A stretch of DNA of 64,000 nt from Haloarchaeobius sp. HME9146 (GCF_025399835.1 NZ_JAODVR010000001.1:2542001-2606000); one strand, 5' to 3'; counted from the stretch's first letter, positions 1 to 8,528 are shown. Program-made: numbers and translations. Notes: a model not told the origin generated them from the letters alone.

Positions 1-309
1 GGGCCACGAATTTTCCAACCCCAAATTCTTCTCAAGTATACACACCAGAATTCTCTTGATGCGGTGCGTCTCCAACCGATCTGACATCCCAAGCGAACCC
101 GCAATTGCAGAAGGATTGATATAGCTCTGATATTCGGGCAATAAGCCTTCTTTCCGTTCCTCATCGATGGTGCAGTTAGGCTCTTCCCATGAGTCCACGA
201 CATCGGTAGGGGATTCAACATCACCCTCGTGCGTACGTTTTAGTAGAGATATTGCTCGGTGACATTGTCTTGGTGTCAGAGAGAGGGTTTCTCCGGAGGG
301 CCTCTGCAT
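1..309 (-). CDS. Partial hypothetical protein running off the left edge
   Basis: An uninterrupted frame of 103 codons starts at an ATG (309-307) and is still open at base 1, so the C-terminus lies outside the window. The visible part is hydrophilic with no signal peptide or membrane segment. A stretch near residues 67-92 (INPSAIAGSLGMS followed by RLETHRIKRIL) could be a helix-turn-helix, but I do not recognise a family. The DNA is AT-richer than the genes that follow, and codon use is less GC-biased, which could mean recent acquisition. A TATA-like AT-rich stretch lies upstream near 325-345. It could be a regulator or a fragment of a mobile-element gene. Confidence 0.45.
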   Translation of the reverse strand, partial: MQRPSGETLSLTPRQCHRAISLLKRTHEGDVESPTDVVDSWEEPNCTIDEERKEGLLPEYQSYINPSAIAGSLGMSDRLETHRIKRILVCILEKNLGLENSWP

Positions 310-733
310 ATCTACCGTGAATCAGAACAAGATAATAAACATATTCACCAGATAAACCCCGCTTAGAACCGATACACAACAAGCCCCGTTATCGATACCA
401 AGTGCAGAACTGATCTGGAGACTGGTTTAATCAGTCTATTCTGGAGGGTACAGCGAACCTTTGGCAGATTCTGTCATTCGGAACTACCGCTTCTTGGTGG
501 GACAGCCAAGTAAGAGGCTCAGATGGATCCGGTCAGACTGCGTTCGCCCGCGGTACTGTCTGGGGTGGTGGACGGTCAAATACGATCGAGCTTTTAGGAA
601 ATCACTTCCTCGACATCTCCGTTCTGAGCGCACCCACTATTTCATTAATAAGCAGTTCGCTTAGACGGCGTCAAACGCCTACATTCAACGAGTATAATGG
701 GAGGCTCCACCATATATTTTACAATCTCACATA
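310..733. other. AT-rich intergenic stretch without a recognisable gene
   Basis: No convincing gene was found between the left-edge gene and the first 48-nt repeat. A 67-codon TTG-started frame at 461-664 has no family resemblance and sits in AT-rich DNA, so I left it out. The stretch may be decayed sequence. Confidence 0.4.
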
Positions 734-781
734 ATGGATTTCATCTACCTGAACAAGGTCGAACAGCGCCAGAACAGGTAG
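734..781 (+). repeat. 48-nt repeat copy 1 (hairpin / 15-codon micro-ORF)
   Basis: Copy 1 of a 48-nt unit that recurs at 1905-1952; the two match at about 37 of 48 positions. Each copy is a complete ATG-to-TAG frame of 15 codons (here MDFIYLNKVEQRQNR). Each also has inverted ends: CTACCTG near the start pairs with CAGGTAG at the end. The copies flank the antiporter gene at 806-1816. I cannot tell whether the unit acts as a structured element, a translated micro-ORF or the remains of a duplicated gene end. Confidence 0.5.
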
Positions 782-805
782 CCGAGATCGGCGGTCACGG
801 GAGTC

Positions 806-1816
806 CTATCCGACGATTCCAAGGATACCGAGAGTCCACCGAACGATCTCAGAGGTAGCCAACAGGGCACCTTCCAACCGGGACAGGACTCGCCCCGTCC
901 AGAGGGCAGCGACCAACAGGAGAGAGATTCCAGCCAACCACGCGAACGTTTGCAGTGCCAGGCCGCTCACGGCGAGTGGACGAACGACCGCCGCAACGCC
1001 CAGGATTGCCGTGAGATTGTAGATATTGCTGCCGATCACGTTTCCGACCGAGACACCGAGGCTCCCCCGCTTGATTGCCACCAGCGAGACGGCGAACTCC
1101 GGGGTCGACGTCCCCGCTGCGACGATGGTCCCGCCGATGACCCACTCGGAGATGCCGACGCCGCGGGCTAACTCCGATGCAGCCAGCACCATGTAATCAC
1201 CGCTCACCAGCACCAGCGCCAGACCACCAAGCAAGAGTCCGACATCGCGCCCGCGGAATGTCACACGTTCGGTCGCTGCGCTGACCACGCCTTCGGTCGC
1301 TGCGCTGACCACGCCCCCGTCTCCGGTTAACTGACCGGTGGGTGTCGTCGAGTCCGTCTGGGTGGCACGGAGCAGATAGGCCGTATAGGCGACGAACACG
1401 CCTACCAGGAGTGTCCCTTCCAGCCGCGTAATCGTGAGGTCGAAGATCACGATGCCACCGACGAGCATGCTCCCCAGGAGTGCGGCGCCGTCACGATGGA
1501 CGAGTGATTCTGCAATCGGAATCACCTTCACCAGCGATAGCACGCCCAGGACGAACGCGAGATTGTAGATGTTCGAGCCGAGGACGTTGGCGACCGCGAT
1601 ATCACCGGCCCCTTTGAGCGCAGCGTCGACCGACACCGCCAGTTCAGGTGTCGACGTTCCCATCGCGACGATGGTCAGTCCGATGGTGAGGTCCGAGAGT
1701 CCGAACCGTCGAGCCAGCCGTACGACTGCATCGACCAGGAGCCGTGCCCCAATCCACAGTCCCAGTATGGAGAGCAGAATCACACCGATCTGGACGACCG
1801 GGCCGCCTTGAACCAT
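806..1816 (-). CDS. Calcium/sodium antiporter (CaCA family, YrbG-like)
   Basis: Membrane cation antiporter of 336 residues, the usual length for the prokaryotic two-repeat CaCA family. The two inverted alpha repeats are clear: GTSTPELAVS near residues 53-62 with Glu58, and GTSTPEFAVS near 235-244 with Glu240. Each is followed by a GSNIYNL segment (80-86 and again after 260). About ten membrane segments are predicted, with a hydrophilic loop between the halves at residues 152-190. That loop carries a short internal duplication encoded by a 24-bp tandem repeat. Known role of the family: Na+-driven Ca2+ export; the ion specificity here is inferred. It is transcribed alone and lies between two copies of a 48-nt repeat. 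Confidence 0.9.
   Translation of the reverse strand: MVQGGPVVQIGVILLSILGLWIGARLLVDAVVRLARRFGLSDLTIGLTIVAMGTSTPELAVSVDAALKGAGDIAVANVLGSNIYNLAFVLGVLSLVKVIPIAESLVHRDGAALLGSMLVGGIVIFDLTITRLEGTLLVGVFVAYTAYLLRATQTDSTTPTGQLTGDGGVVSAATEGVVSAATERVTFRGRDVGLLLGGLALVLVSGDYMVLAASELARGVGISEWVIGGTIVAAGTSTPEFAVSLVAIKRGSLGVSVGNVIGSNIYNLTAILGVAAVVRPLAVSGLALQTFAWLAGISLLLVAALWTGRVLSRLEGALLATSEIVRWTLGILGIVG
1268..1315. repeat. 24-bp tandem duplication inside the antiporter loop
   Basis: Two perfect head-to-tail copies of a 24-bp unit, 1268-1291 and 1292-1315, lie in the codons of the hydrophilic loop between the two halves of the antiporter. They add eight residues (VVSAATEG/VVSAATER on the coding strand) and keep the frame. 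Confidence 0.85.
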
Positions 1817-1904
1817 CGTCCGTGTCTACTGTCGGTCGGTCAATCAAAGTTGGGCACGCAGTTCACCCCATCGGTCGCAGAAGTTCTATCCACCGTTCTG
1901 TACC

Positions 1905-1952
1905 ATGCGTTTCAGCTACCTGGACACGGTCGAACACCGCAGCAAGCGGTAG
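1905..1952 (+). repeat. 48-nt repeat copy 2 (hairpin / 15-codon micro-ORF)
   Basis: Second copy of the 48-nt unit at 734-781, with the same length, ATG start and TAG stop; it encodes MRFSYLDTVEHRSKR. GCTACC (starting one base before the conserved CTACC) pairs with GGTAGC at the end, and an inner CGGT/ACCG pair can form. It lies just upstream of the antiporter start (1816, minus strand) and before the acetyltransferase gene at 2057. Confidence 0.5.
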
Positions 1953-2056
1953 CCGACTTCGCGTTCCCGAAAGCCTGCCATCTGTCACCACCACACAAGT
2001 GACAGGGACTGATAAGTGGCAATGGCGTGATTTTCTCCGCACGAGCAACACGCACC

Positions 2057-2524
2057 ATGCAACTCGTCGAAGCAACCGAGGACGACATCGACACCCTCAT
2101 CGACTGCTGGTACACCCTCGCATCGGGGATGGAGGACTATTCCAGATTCAACGAACTCGTGTACGACGACCCTGCCGAGGTCCCCGAAGACGGATTCGTG
2201 CGCCTCCTCGAAAGCGAGGATGTGACCAACTATCTGGTCGAGGTGGACGGCGAGACCATCGGCTGGGTGACGCTCCGGGAGGGCGAACACCCATCCAGAG
2301 AGTACACGAGCTACACCCAGCTCGTCAACCTGCTCATCGATGAGGAGTACCGGAACCAGGGCTACGGTGCCGAGGTCGTCTCGCGGGTGAAGGAACTCGC
2401 CAAAGAGAACGACTGTGACCATCTGAAGGTCTCCTGTGAGTGGGCGAACGAGAGTGCGCGACGCTTCTACCGGGACACCGGCTTCGAGGAGAAGCAGGTG
2501 GCGTTCGTGCAGGAGATAGAGTGA
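2057..2524 (+). CDS. GNAT family N-acetyltransferase
   Basis: A 155-residue GNAT fold enzyme that would move an acetyl group from acetyl-CoA to an unknown amine. The start MQLVEATEDD fits the beginning of the GNAT fold; the frame extends 10 codons upstream to 2027, but those residues do not look like part of the domain. Visible landmarks are the beta4 strand LVNLLIDEEYR, the acetyl-CoA loop YRNQGYGAEVV (motif A, around residues 104-114) and the C-terminal ESARRFYRDTGFEE motif. The substrate cannot be read from sequence. The gene stands alone. Confidence 0.85.
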   Translation: MQLVEATEDDIDTLIDCWYTLASGMEDYSRFNELVYDDPAEVPEDGFVRLLESEDVTNYLVEVDGETIGWVTLREGEHPSREYTSYTQLVNLLIDEEYRNQGYGAEVVSRVKELAKENDCDHLKVSCEWANESARRFYRDTGFEEKQVAFVQEIE

Positions 2525-2605
2525 GAGCGAACGCCAGTCCGTGAGTCAGTCACACACCACCAGTAGCGCTATCACCGTCTTCAGTCTCCGCAGAGACGTG
2601 AGGTG

Positions 2606-3233
2606 ATGCGTCGTTACCACGACTATCGGTATCCTCGTCCAGGGAATCGTCCTGGGCGTCTCCATCGCAGCACCCGTCGGCCCCATCGGACTCCTCTGTA
2701 TCCAGCGAACGCTCGCTGACGGTCGACGCTCTGGGTTCGTCAGTGGTCTCGGCGCAGCGTCGGCAGACGCAGTCTACGGGGCAATCGCGGGATTCGGCAT
2801 CACGGCGCTATCGTCGGTTCTGCTCGACCACCGGACCGGTATCAGAGTCGCCGGCGGACTGTTACTCCTGTATCTGGGGGCCCAAGCTGTCCGAGCCGAG
2901 CCAGCAGACGCGGCAGCTGGCTCGTCCCAAAGCCAGGGACTGACACGGGACTACGTGTCGACGTTCCTGCTGACCATCACGAACCCGGTCACGATCCTCG
3001 CGTTCGTCGGCATCTTCGCCGGTGTTGGCGTCGGTGTCTCCGGCGAGTACCTCGACGCTGCCGTCCTCGTGACTGGTGTGTTCACTGGGTCGGCGCTCTG
3101 GTGGTTGGTCCTGAGTACCGGCGTGAGCCTGTTTCGCGCTCGCTTCTCCCGTCCCGTCATGCGGCTGGTGAACCGCCTCGCCGGGCTCGTCATCTGCGGG
3201 TTCGGTTTGCTCGCGCTCTGGAGTGTACTGTAA
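2606..3233 (+). pseudogene. LysE family exporter with an out-of-frame start codon
   Basis: From 2610 to the stop at 3233 one frame reads a complete LysE-type transporter: GILVQGIVLGVSIAAPVGPI at the N-terminus, then the ADAVYG segment, and a last half with TNPVTILAFVGIF and two further membrane helices. The family exports amino acids or similar solutes. No ATG, GTG or TTG begins this frame before the GTG at 2956. A TGA precedes it at 2604-2606. An ATG lies at 2606-2608, one extra C (2609) out of register with the family sequence. So the gene looks as if a single base was inserted just after the start codon; a sequencing error or a non-canonical start are alternatives. The remaining 200 codons are undamaged, so any inactivation is recent. 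Confidence 0.7.
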
Positions 3234-3317
3234 TCGGGACCGTCGTCGACACCCCCCGTTCTCTCCGTGTGAGAAACTCGCACACGTTGATGGTCTCAGA
3301 ACACCTCTCTATCCATC

Positions 3318-4184
3318 ATGCCGACAGTACGGACGAACGACATCGAGACTTACTACGAGCGACGCGGAGACGGCCCTGCCATCGTCTTCGTCCACGGGTC
3401 CATCGTCGACTCCGGGATGTGGGACGACCAGGTCGCCGCTTTGCGTGACGAGTTCACCACCGTCGTCTACGACGTGCGCGGCCACGGCCGGACCGGCGGG
3501 TCGAGCCGGGACCGCTACGACATGGCCCTCTACGCGAGTGACCTGCACGAACTCGTTACTGCACTGGACCTCGACCGTCCCGTCATCTGTGGACACTCGA
3601 TGGGCGGCCTCGTGGCGCAGGCATACGCCATCGAGTACCCGGACGAGGTCTGCGGGCTGCTCCTCGCGAACACCTTCACACCGACCATTCTCACGCGAAG
3701 CGAGTGGTTCCTGCGCCGAGTCGCGATGAACGCGTTCCCCCCACTGGTGCGGGTGGTTGGTATCGAACGCCTCGAACGGTTCAACGTCTGGGTCGCGGAG
3801 CGGTTCTCGAAGGGGGTCAGCGGCGACTACGAGCGGGTCGAGATGCTCCGCGAGGACGGGACGACCATCACGACCGCGGAGTTCGGCAAGGTCATCAGGT
3901 CGATGGCCCGCGCCCACGAGCACCCGTTCGACCTCTCGGCCATCGGGGTTCCGACACTCATACTCTACGGCGAGAACGAGAAGGGGTTGGTGCGCGACCA
4001 CGCGAGACTGCTCTCGGACACGCTCGTGGACTGTGCGGTCGACGTGGTCCCCGGCGGTGGGCACGCCTCGAATCTCGACAACCCGGCGTTCTTCTCGGCT
4101 GCTGTCCGGCAGTTCGCGAACCGGGCCGTTGGCCGAAACGGTGAAACCGCAACTGGAGAAGACGCCGAGACGACCACGAAGTGA
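3318..4184 (+). CDS. Alpha/beta hydrolase
   Basis: A 288-residue soluble alpha/beta-hydrolase. The oxyanion-hole HGS is at residues 26-28. The nucleophile elbow GHSMGG places the catalytic serine at about 94. The histidine is in GGGHASN at about 249. The loop YGENEKGLV probably supplies the acidic residue, although it has Glu where Asp is more usual. Overall it resembles the haloperoxidase / 3-oxoadipate enol-lactonase group of small ester hydrolases; the substrate is unknown. Its stop is one base from the stop of the convergent acetyltransferase gene. The last 20 residues are a hydrophilic tail beyond the fold. Confidence 0.85.
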   Translation: MPTVRTNDIETYYERRGDGPAIVFVHGSIVDSGMWDDQVAALRDEFTTVVYDVRGHGRTGGSSRDRYDMALYASDLHELVTALDLDRPVICGHSMGGLVAQAYAIEYPDEVCGLLLANTFTPTILTRSEWFLRRVAMNAFPPLVRVVGIERLERFNVWVAERFSKGVSGDYERVEMLREDGTTITTAEFGKVIRSMARAHEHPFDLSAIGVPTLILYGENEKGLVRDHARLLSDTLVDCAVDVVPGGGHASNLDNPAFFSAAVRQFANRAVGRNGETATGEDAETTTK

Positions 4185-4185
4185 G

Positions 4186-4806
4186 CTACGGCCCGAACGT
4201 GACCGACGATTCTCCGACGCGCTCCCGGTACTGTGCCTTCGTCACTGTGTACCGATGGTGGTCGACGACTGCCCCGCCGGGGCGAACTGTCGAGTTCCGA
4301 ATCCGGCCGTCGTACTGGCCACCAAAGCGTTCGACGTACGTTTCGACCGCCCGCCGCGACCGGTCGTTTCGGTCCTGGACGGGAATCGCGACGAGGTCGA
4401 GGTCGAGCCGGTCGAACGCCAGCGCGAGCATCGCCAGTGCGCGCTCTGCGGAGTACCCACGGCCCCAGAAACGTTTGCGAAGCCAGATTGCCGGTTTTCC
4501 AGTCCGTGTCTCCCAGTCGACGATGAGCCCGCCGGAGCCGGCGATGTCGCCTGCCCCGTCTTCGCCCGGCTTCGGTCGGATGAGGTACTCGGCCCTGGTG
4601 CGGTCCTGCCATTGCGATTCCAGCGAATCGAGGTACTCGGCGGTCTCGGCGACCGTCTGGTGGGTGTCCCAGGGGAGGTAGCGTGTGACCTCGTCGATGC
4701 CGGGCTCGTGATGCGAGCAGACCTGATGGTACTCGATAGCGTCGACTGTCTCGTGACAGAGGCGCTCGAATCGAAGCCGGTCGGTCGAGATGGTCTCGGG
4801 GAACAC
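4186..4806 (-). CDS. GNAT acetyltransferase, RimJ/RimL type
   Basis: A 206-residue acetyltransferase of the RimJ/RimL branch, which acetylates protein N-termini or small molecules using acetyl-CoA. The N-terminus has the branch signature STDRLRFERL. The CoA-binding loop appears as RFWGRGYSAERALAML around residues 112-127. The C-terminal part carries the RSRRAVETYVERFGG helix. It is longer than the GNAT at 2057-2524 and not closely related to it. Its end meets the end of the alpha/beta hydrolase gene. Upstream on the same strand is hisH, 22 nt away, so read-through is possible but the functions are unrelated. Confidence 0.85.
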   Translation of the reverse strand: MFPETISTDRLRFERLCHETVDAIEYHQVCSHHEPGIDEVTRYLPWDTHQTVAETAEYLDSLESQWQDRTRAEYLIRPKPGEDGAGDIAGSGGLIVDWETRTGKPAIWLRKRFWGRGYSAERALAMLALAFDRLDLDLVAIPVQDRNDRSRRAVETYVERFGGQYDGRIRNSTVRPGGAVVDHHRYTVTKAQYRERVGESSVTFGP

Positions 4807-4828
4807 GCGCTACAAGTAAATCAGTCCG

Positions 4829-5473
4829 TCACTCAGCCGCGACCGTCTCCTCGGTGTACGACCGGGCGTACTCCACGAAGTTCTGGAGAATCGTGAGGCC
4901 GGTGTCGCCGCTCTTCTCCGGGTGGAACTGCGTCCCCATCACGTTGCCCGCCTCGTTCGCGGCCACGGCGGCGAAGTCGAAGCCGTAGTCGCAGGAGGCA
5001 ACGGTGTGGTCGGCGACGGCGGAGCCGTAAGAGTGGACGAAGTAGGCGAAATCACCCTCGTCGATATCGTCCACCAGTGGGTGGTCGCGTTCGATGGTAA
5101 GCTGGTTCCACCCCATGTGCGGGACCTTCACGTCGTCGCTCGGGAGGCGCTCGACCCGGCCCGGAATCAGGTCCAGCCCGTCGATGGTCTCGCCTTCGGG
5201 CGCACCCTCGGTGCTCTCCGTGAACAGGAGTTGCAGGCCGACACAGATACCGAGGATAGGCGTGTCTTCGGCGGCCTCGACGAGCACGTCGTGGAAGGGC
5301 TTCGAGTTCCGGACGCATTCGCCGAACGCGCCCACACCCGGAAGCACGAGCGCGTCCGCGGCGGCGATCTCGTCGGGGTCGTCGGAGATGGTCACCGTCG
5401 CGTCCGCGCGTTCCAGGCCGCGCTGGAGGCTCCGGAGGTTTCCGACGCCGTAGTCGATGATGGTGACTTGCAC
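4829..5473 (-). CDS. hisH: Imidazole glycerol phosphate synthase, glutaminase subunit
   Basis: HisH (214 residues, normal length) hydrolyses glutamine and passes ammonia to HisF, making imidazole glycerol phosphate and AICAR in histidine biosynthesis. The class I glutamine amidotransferase triad is complete: Cys77 in GICVGLQLLF, His184 and Glu186 in TQFHPEKSG. The N-terminal YGVGNLRSL and LPGVGAFG motifs are diagnostic for HisH. The partner gene hisF is not in the window, so the pathway genes are scattered, as is common in haloarchaea. Confidence 0.95.
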   Translation of the reverse strand: MQVTIIDYGVGNLRSLQRGLERADATVTISDDPDEIAAADALVLPGVGAFGECVRNSKPFHDVLVEAAEDTPILGICVGLQLLFTESTEGAPEGETIDGLDLIPGRVERLPSDDVKVPHMGWNQLTIERDHPLVDDIDEGDFAYFVHSYGSAVADHTVASCDYGFDFAAVAANEAGNVMGTQFHPEKSGDTGLTILQNFVEYARSYTEETVAAE

Positions 5474-5557
5474 ACCGTCCGTTCGCGAGCCCGCGGCTTA
5501 TCGATTGGTGTCCCCCCGAATGTCGCCGCGAGGATGGGGCAGTCGGGCACAGGTGTG

Positions 5558-6238
5558 TCAGTACTCCCAGAGCCGGCCGATGCGCGCGTCGATGTCCGGC
5601 TCGGCCTCACGGAGCGCCGCGACGGTACGCTCGCCGTTCACGTTGATGACGTGGACCTCGCCGCGCTTGCCGCCGTAGACGTCCTGGAAGTCGTAGACGA
5701 CGCCGATGACGTCGGCTTCGGCTGGAATCTCCTCGCTGCCGCGAAGGAACTCGACCTGCTGGTCGACGTTGTACTCGACGAGGCGGTTGACGGCCGCGCC
5801 CCGGTCGATGTCCGGGGGGAGCGCCTCGACGCCGCCTTTGAGGTGGGGCTTCAGCAGGTTGATGCAGTGTTCGATACCAGCTGGTTCGGAGCCGCCGACG
5901 GTCAGGAAGTCGTACGTCGCCGTGACGGCCCCACAGCCGGTGTGCCCCACGACGACGATGGTGTCGGTGCCGGTGTGTTCGACCGGGTAGAGCACGTCAC
6001 CGGCGACGACCTCGCCGGCGTCGGTCTGTTGCATCACGCGGTTGCCGATGTTGGCGCAGGTGAAGATGCGACCGGGCTGGTCGTTGCCCCAGATGTGGTC
6101 CTGGAGGACCCGTGAGTCCGAACAGCAGACGGTGACGACGTCAGGATGCTGTGCGTCCTGCACCTCGTCGAAGCGCCGCTCGAACTCGCTGGCGTGCTCG
6201 AGGTTGTTCTTCAGAAGCTGGACGAACGCAGAGTTCAT
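5558..6238 (-). CDS. Beta-class carbonic anhydrase
   Basis: Zinc enzyme (226 residues) interconverting CO2 and bicarbonate. The zinc ligands Cys39, His99 and Cys102 are present, in CSDSR and HTGCGAV. The Asp41-Arg43 dyad that gates the site is also there. No signal peptide, so it acts in the cytoplasm, where bicarbonate would feed carboxylases. The gene is divergent from the J-domain/ferredoxin gene, with a 135-bp AT-rich region between that must hold both promoters. Confidence 0.95.
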   Translation of the reverse strand: MNSAFVQLLKNNLEHASEFERRFDEVQDAQHPDVVTVCCSDSRVLQDHIWGNDQPGRIFTCANIGNRVMQQTDAGEVVAGDVLYPVEHTGTDTIVVVGHTGCGAVTATYDFLTVGGSEPAGIEHCINLLKPHLKGGVEALPPDIDRGAAVNRLVEYNVDQQVEFLRGSEEIPAEADVIGVVYDFQDVYGGKRGEVHVINVNGERTVAALREAEPDIDARIGRLWEY

Positions 6239-6373
6239 ATTTGTGTCAACACACGCATCTGGTTTATTCTCTCTCTTTGGCGTAATGCGTGGTCAGCCGT
6301 GGAACCCTGGACGTCATCCTGCAAGGCGTTCCGAGTGAGAGCGATTTAAGAGGCTGTTGTCGTTACTGATGCT

Positions 6374-7021
6374 GTGGAGTCTCCGTTCGAGATTCTCGGT
6401 GTGAGCCCGGACGCCGACGAGGACACGGTACGTCAGGCGTACCGCCGCCGAGCGAAGGAGACGCACCCCGACCAGGGCGGCTCGAAGCGGGAGTTCCAGC
6501 GGGTGAAAGCGGCCTACGAGACGATCTCGGAGGACGACGTCGACCAGTGGGGGGAGCGCCGCGGTGGCCCACGCCCCCGGCCGCGGCCCGAGCCCGAGCC
6601 GGCCGAACCCGAGGAGTTCCAGACCGAGGTCGAGTACCTCGAGTACCAGGTGCTCGACGACTACGGCTGGTCGCTGGACGACGACGACCTGTTCGAGAAG
6701 GCTCGACGTGCCGGCCTCGGCGAGGCAGACCACGGTCGCTTCGTCGTCACGGGAGACGACTCCCTCCTCGAAGCCGCCGAGGACGCCGGGCAGTCGTGGC
6801 CCTTCTCCTGTCGCGGTGGTGCGTGTGCGAACTGTGCCGTCGCCGTGGTCGAGGGCGAGATGGAGGTGTTCGTCGACCACGTCATCCCGCCCGAGCTGTC
6901 CGAGAAAGGTATCGTGCTCTCCTGTATCGGTACCCCGACCACCGAGACGATGAAGGTGGTCTGCAACGTCAAACACCTGCCCGAGCTGGAGGACCTCTGG
7001 TTGCCGCCGCGGCCGAACTAG
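6374..7021 (+). CDS. J-domain fused to a [2Fe-2S] ferredoxin
   Basis: A 215-residue two-domain protein. Residues 1-55 are a short J-domain with the HPD tripeptide at 31-33, which in this family stimulates DnaK. Residues 62-82 are a Pro/Glu-rich linker. Residues 85-215 are a plant-type ferredoxin with cluster ligands Cys146, Cys151, Cys154 (CRGGACANC) and Cys184 (LSCIG). Translation starts at a GTG at 6374; the ATG at 6369 is in another frame. Fusions of this kind are known in haloarchaea, where halophilic [2Fe-2S] ferredoxins are major electron carriers. Whether the J-domain recruits DnaK for cluster loading is inference. Confidence 0.9.
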   Translation: MESPFEILGVSPDADEDTVRQAYRRRAKETHPDQGGSKREFQRVKAAYETISEDDVDQWGERRGGPRPRPRPEPEPAEPEEFQTEVEYLEYQVLDDYGWSLDDDDLFEKARRAGLGEADHGRFVVTGDDSLLEAAEDAGQSWPFSCRGGACANCAVAVVEGEMEVFVDHVIPPELSEKGIVLSCIGTPTTETMKVVCNVKHLPELEDLWLPPRPN

Positions 7022-7088
7022 GGCTGCCTGGACGACCGGCTGCAGCCTGCACGACCCAATCTCGTCCACAGGCCACCTGGATCCGTAC

Positions 7089-8528
7089 TCAGGCCTCCTC
7101 GCTCACGCGCGGCTCGACGTTCTGGTTCAGCCGGAACAGGTTCTCCGGGTCGTACTTCGTCTTGACCGCGACCAGCTTGTCGATATTCTCACCGAAGAGC
7201 GCCTGCGACGGGTCCTCGTGGAACCCGGGGAAGTTCCCGTAGCCGCCGACGACGCCGGGCAGTTCCCGGACCTCGTCGATGCTCTCGCGCACCCACGCGA
7301 CGTTCGCGTCGGTGTCGGCCGGGTCCTCCCAGTTCGCCTCGAAGGTGAGCATGTACGGCTTGTCGCGGTGCCAGAACGCGCTCGCGTCCTGCGGCCGGTC
7401 CGCGATGGCCCCACCGAGTTGCCACACGTCCACCGTCGAGAGTTTCGACGGACACGCCTCCCAGCGCCGGACCAGTACGTCGACGAGGTCGTCGTCGAGG
7501 TCGGTGAGGTACGTCGCTTTCCAGTAGTAGTTGAGCCCGTCGGGGAACTCCTCGTCGAGCAGACACTGCAGGTCGGTAAAGGGCATCGGACCGCTGAAGT
7601 CACCGATGGGCGTCCCGAGTTCGCGGAACGGTGCGAGCGTCGCCTCGCCCGCCTCGGTCGGGCCGAGGTGGCATCCGAGAATCGCGACCATCGGGTCGCC
7701 CCACCGCTCGGCCGGGAACTCCTCCATCTCGGGGACGAACCCGAGGATGGGCAGAACGCTCGCCTCCCGAGGTGCGTCGGCGGCGAACTCGCGGGTCAGC
7801 CGGAGCGCCTCGGCTACGTGCTCCCTGTCGTGGACGACGAACATGCCGAACACTTCTGGACCGACCTCGTAGAGCGTGTACTCGAACGAGGTGACGACGC
7901 CGAAGTTGCCGCCACCGCCCTGGATCGCCCAGAAGAGGTCCGAGTGCTCGTCCGCGCTGGCAGTCACCACCTCGCCGGCGGCGGTGACGAGTTCGACCGA
8001 GCGGAGGTTGTCACACGCGAGGCCGTACTTCCGGCGCAGGTGGCCGACCCCGCCGTTGAGCGTCAGGCCGGCGATCCCCGTCTTGCTGACGACGCCGAGG
8101 GGCGTCGCCAGCCCGAACAGCTGGGTCTCCCGGTCGACGTCGCCGAGGGTCGCGCCCCCTTCGGCACGGACCGTCATCGCCTCGCGGTCGACGTGGACGC
8201 CGTTCATCTCCGAGAGGTCGACGACCAGCCCATCGTCACAGACGGCGGTGCCGGCGACGTTGTGGCCGCCGCCACGGACCGCCAGTGACAGCCCCTGGTC
8301 GCGGGCGAAGGTCACGGCCTGCACCACGTCGGCGACGCCCGAGCACCGGGCGATGACCGCAGGGTGTCTGTCTATCATCCCGTTCCACACCTGGCGCGCC
8401 TCCTCGTATCCCTCGTCGTCGGGGGTCAGCACCGTCCCGCGGAACGTCGCCCGGAGCGACTCCAGGGGTTCCCGGAGGGAGACGGTCGGCTCCGTGTCGG
8501 GTTCGGGTGTGCGTCGTTGGACGGGCAT
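7089..8528 (-). CDS. FAD-linked oxidoreductase, berberine-bridge / 6-hydroxynicotine oxidase type
   Basis: A 479-residue flavoprotein of the PCMH-type FAD family. Residues 84-95 (VRGGGHNVAGTA) form the FAD loop, with His89 at the position that covalently binds FAD in 6-hydroxynicotine oxidase. A second flavin-binding segment is GGVGHLRRKYGLACDN. The extreme C-terminus has the BBE domain motif KYDPENLFRLNQNV. No signal peptide. These enzymes oxidise alcohols, sugars or amines with O2 as acceptor; the substrate here is unknown. It is a single gene, convergent with the ferredoxin gene 67 nt away. Confidence 0.88.
   Translation of the reverse strand: MPVQRRTPEPDTEPTVSLREPLESLRATFRGTVLTPDDEGYEEARQVWNGMIDRHPAVIARCSGVADVVQAVTFARDQGLSLAVRGGGHNVAGTAVCDDGLVVDLSEMNGVHVDREAMTVRAEGGATLGDVDRETQLFGLATPLGVVSKTGIAGLTLNGGVGHLRRKYGLACDNLRSVELVTAAGEVVTASADEHSDLFWAIQGGGGNFGVVTSFEYTLYEVGPEVFGMFVVHDREHVAEALRLTREFAADAPREASVLPILGFVPEMEEFPAERWGDPMVAILGCHLGPTEAGEATLAPFRELGTPIGDFSGPMPFTDLQCLLDEEFPDGLNYYWKATYLTDLDDDLVDVLVRRWEACPSKLSTVDVWQLGGAIADRPQDASAFWHRDKPYMLTFEANWEDPADTDANVAWVRESIDEVRELPGVVGGYGNFPGFHEDPSQALFGENIDKLVAVKTKYDPENLFRLNQNVEPRVSEEA

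Noticed and set aside
461-664. 67-codon TTG-started frame
   Set aside because: No promoter, no family resemblance and low-complexity start; looked at as a transposase remnant, but no motif agreed.
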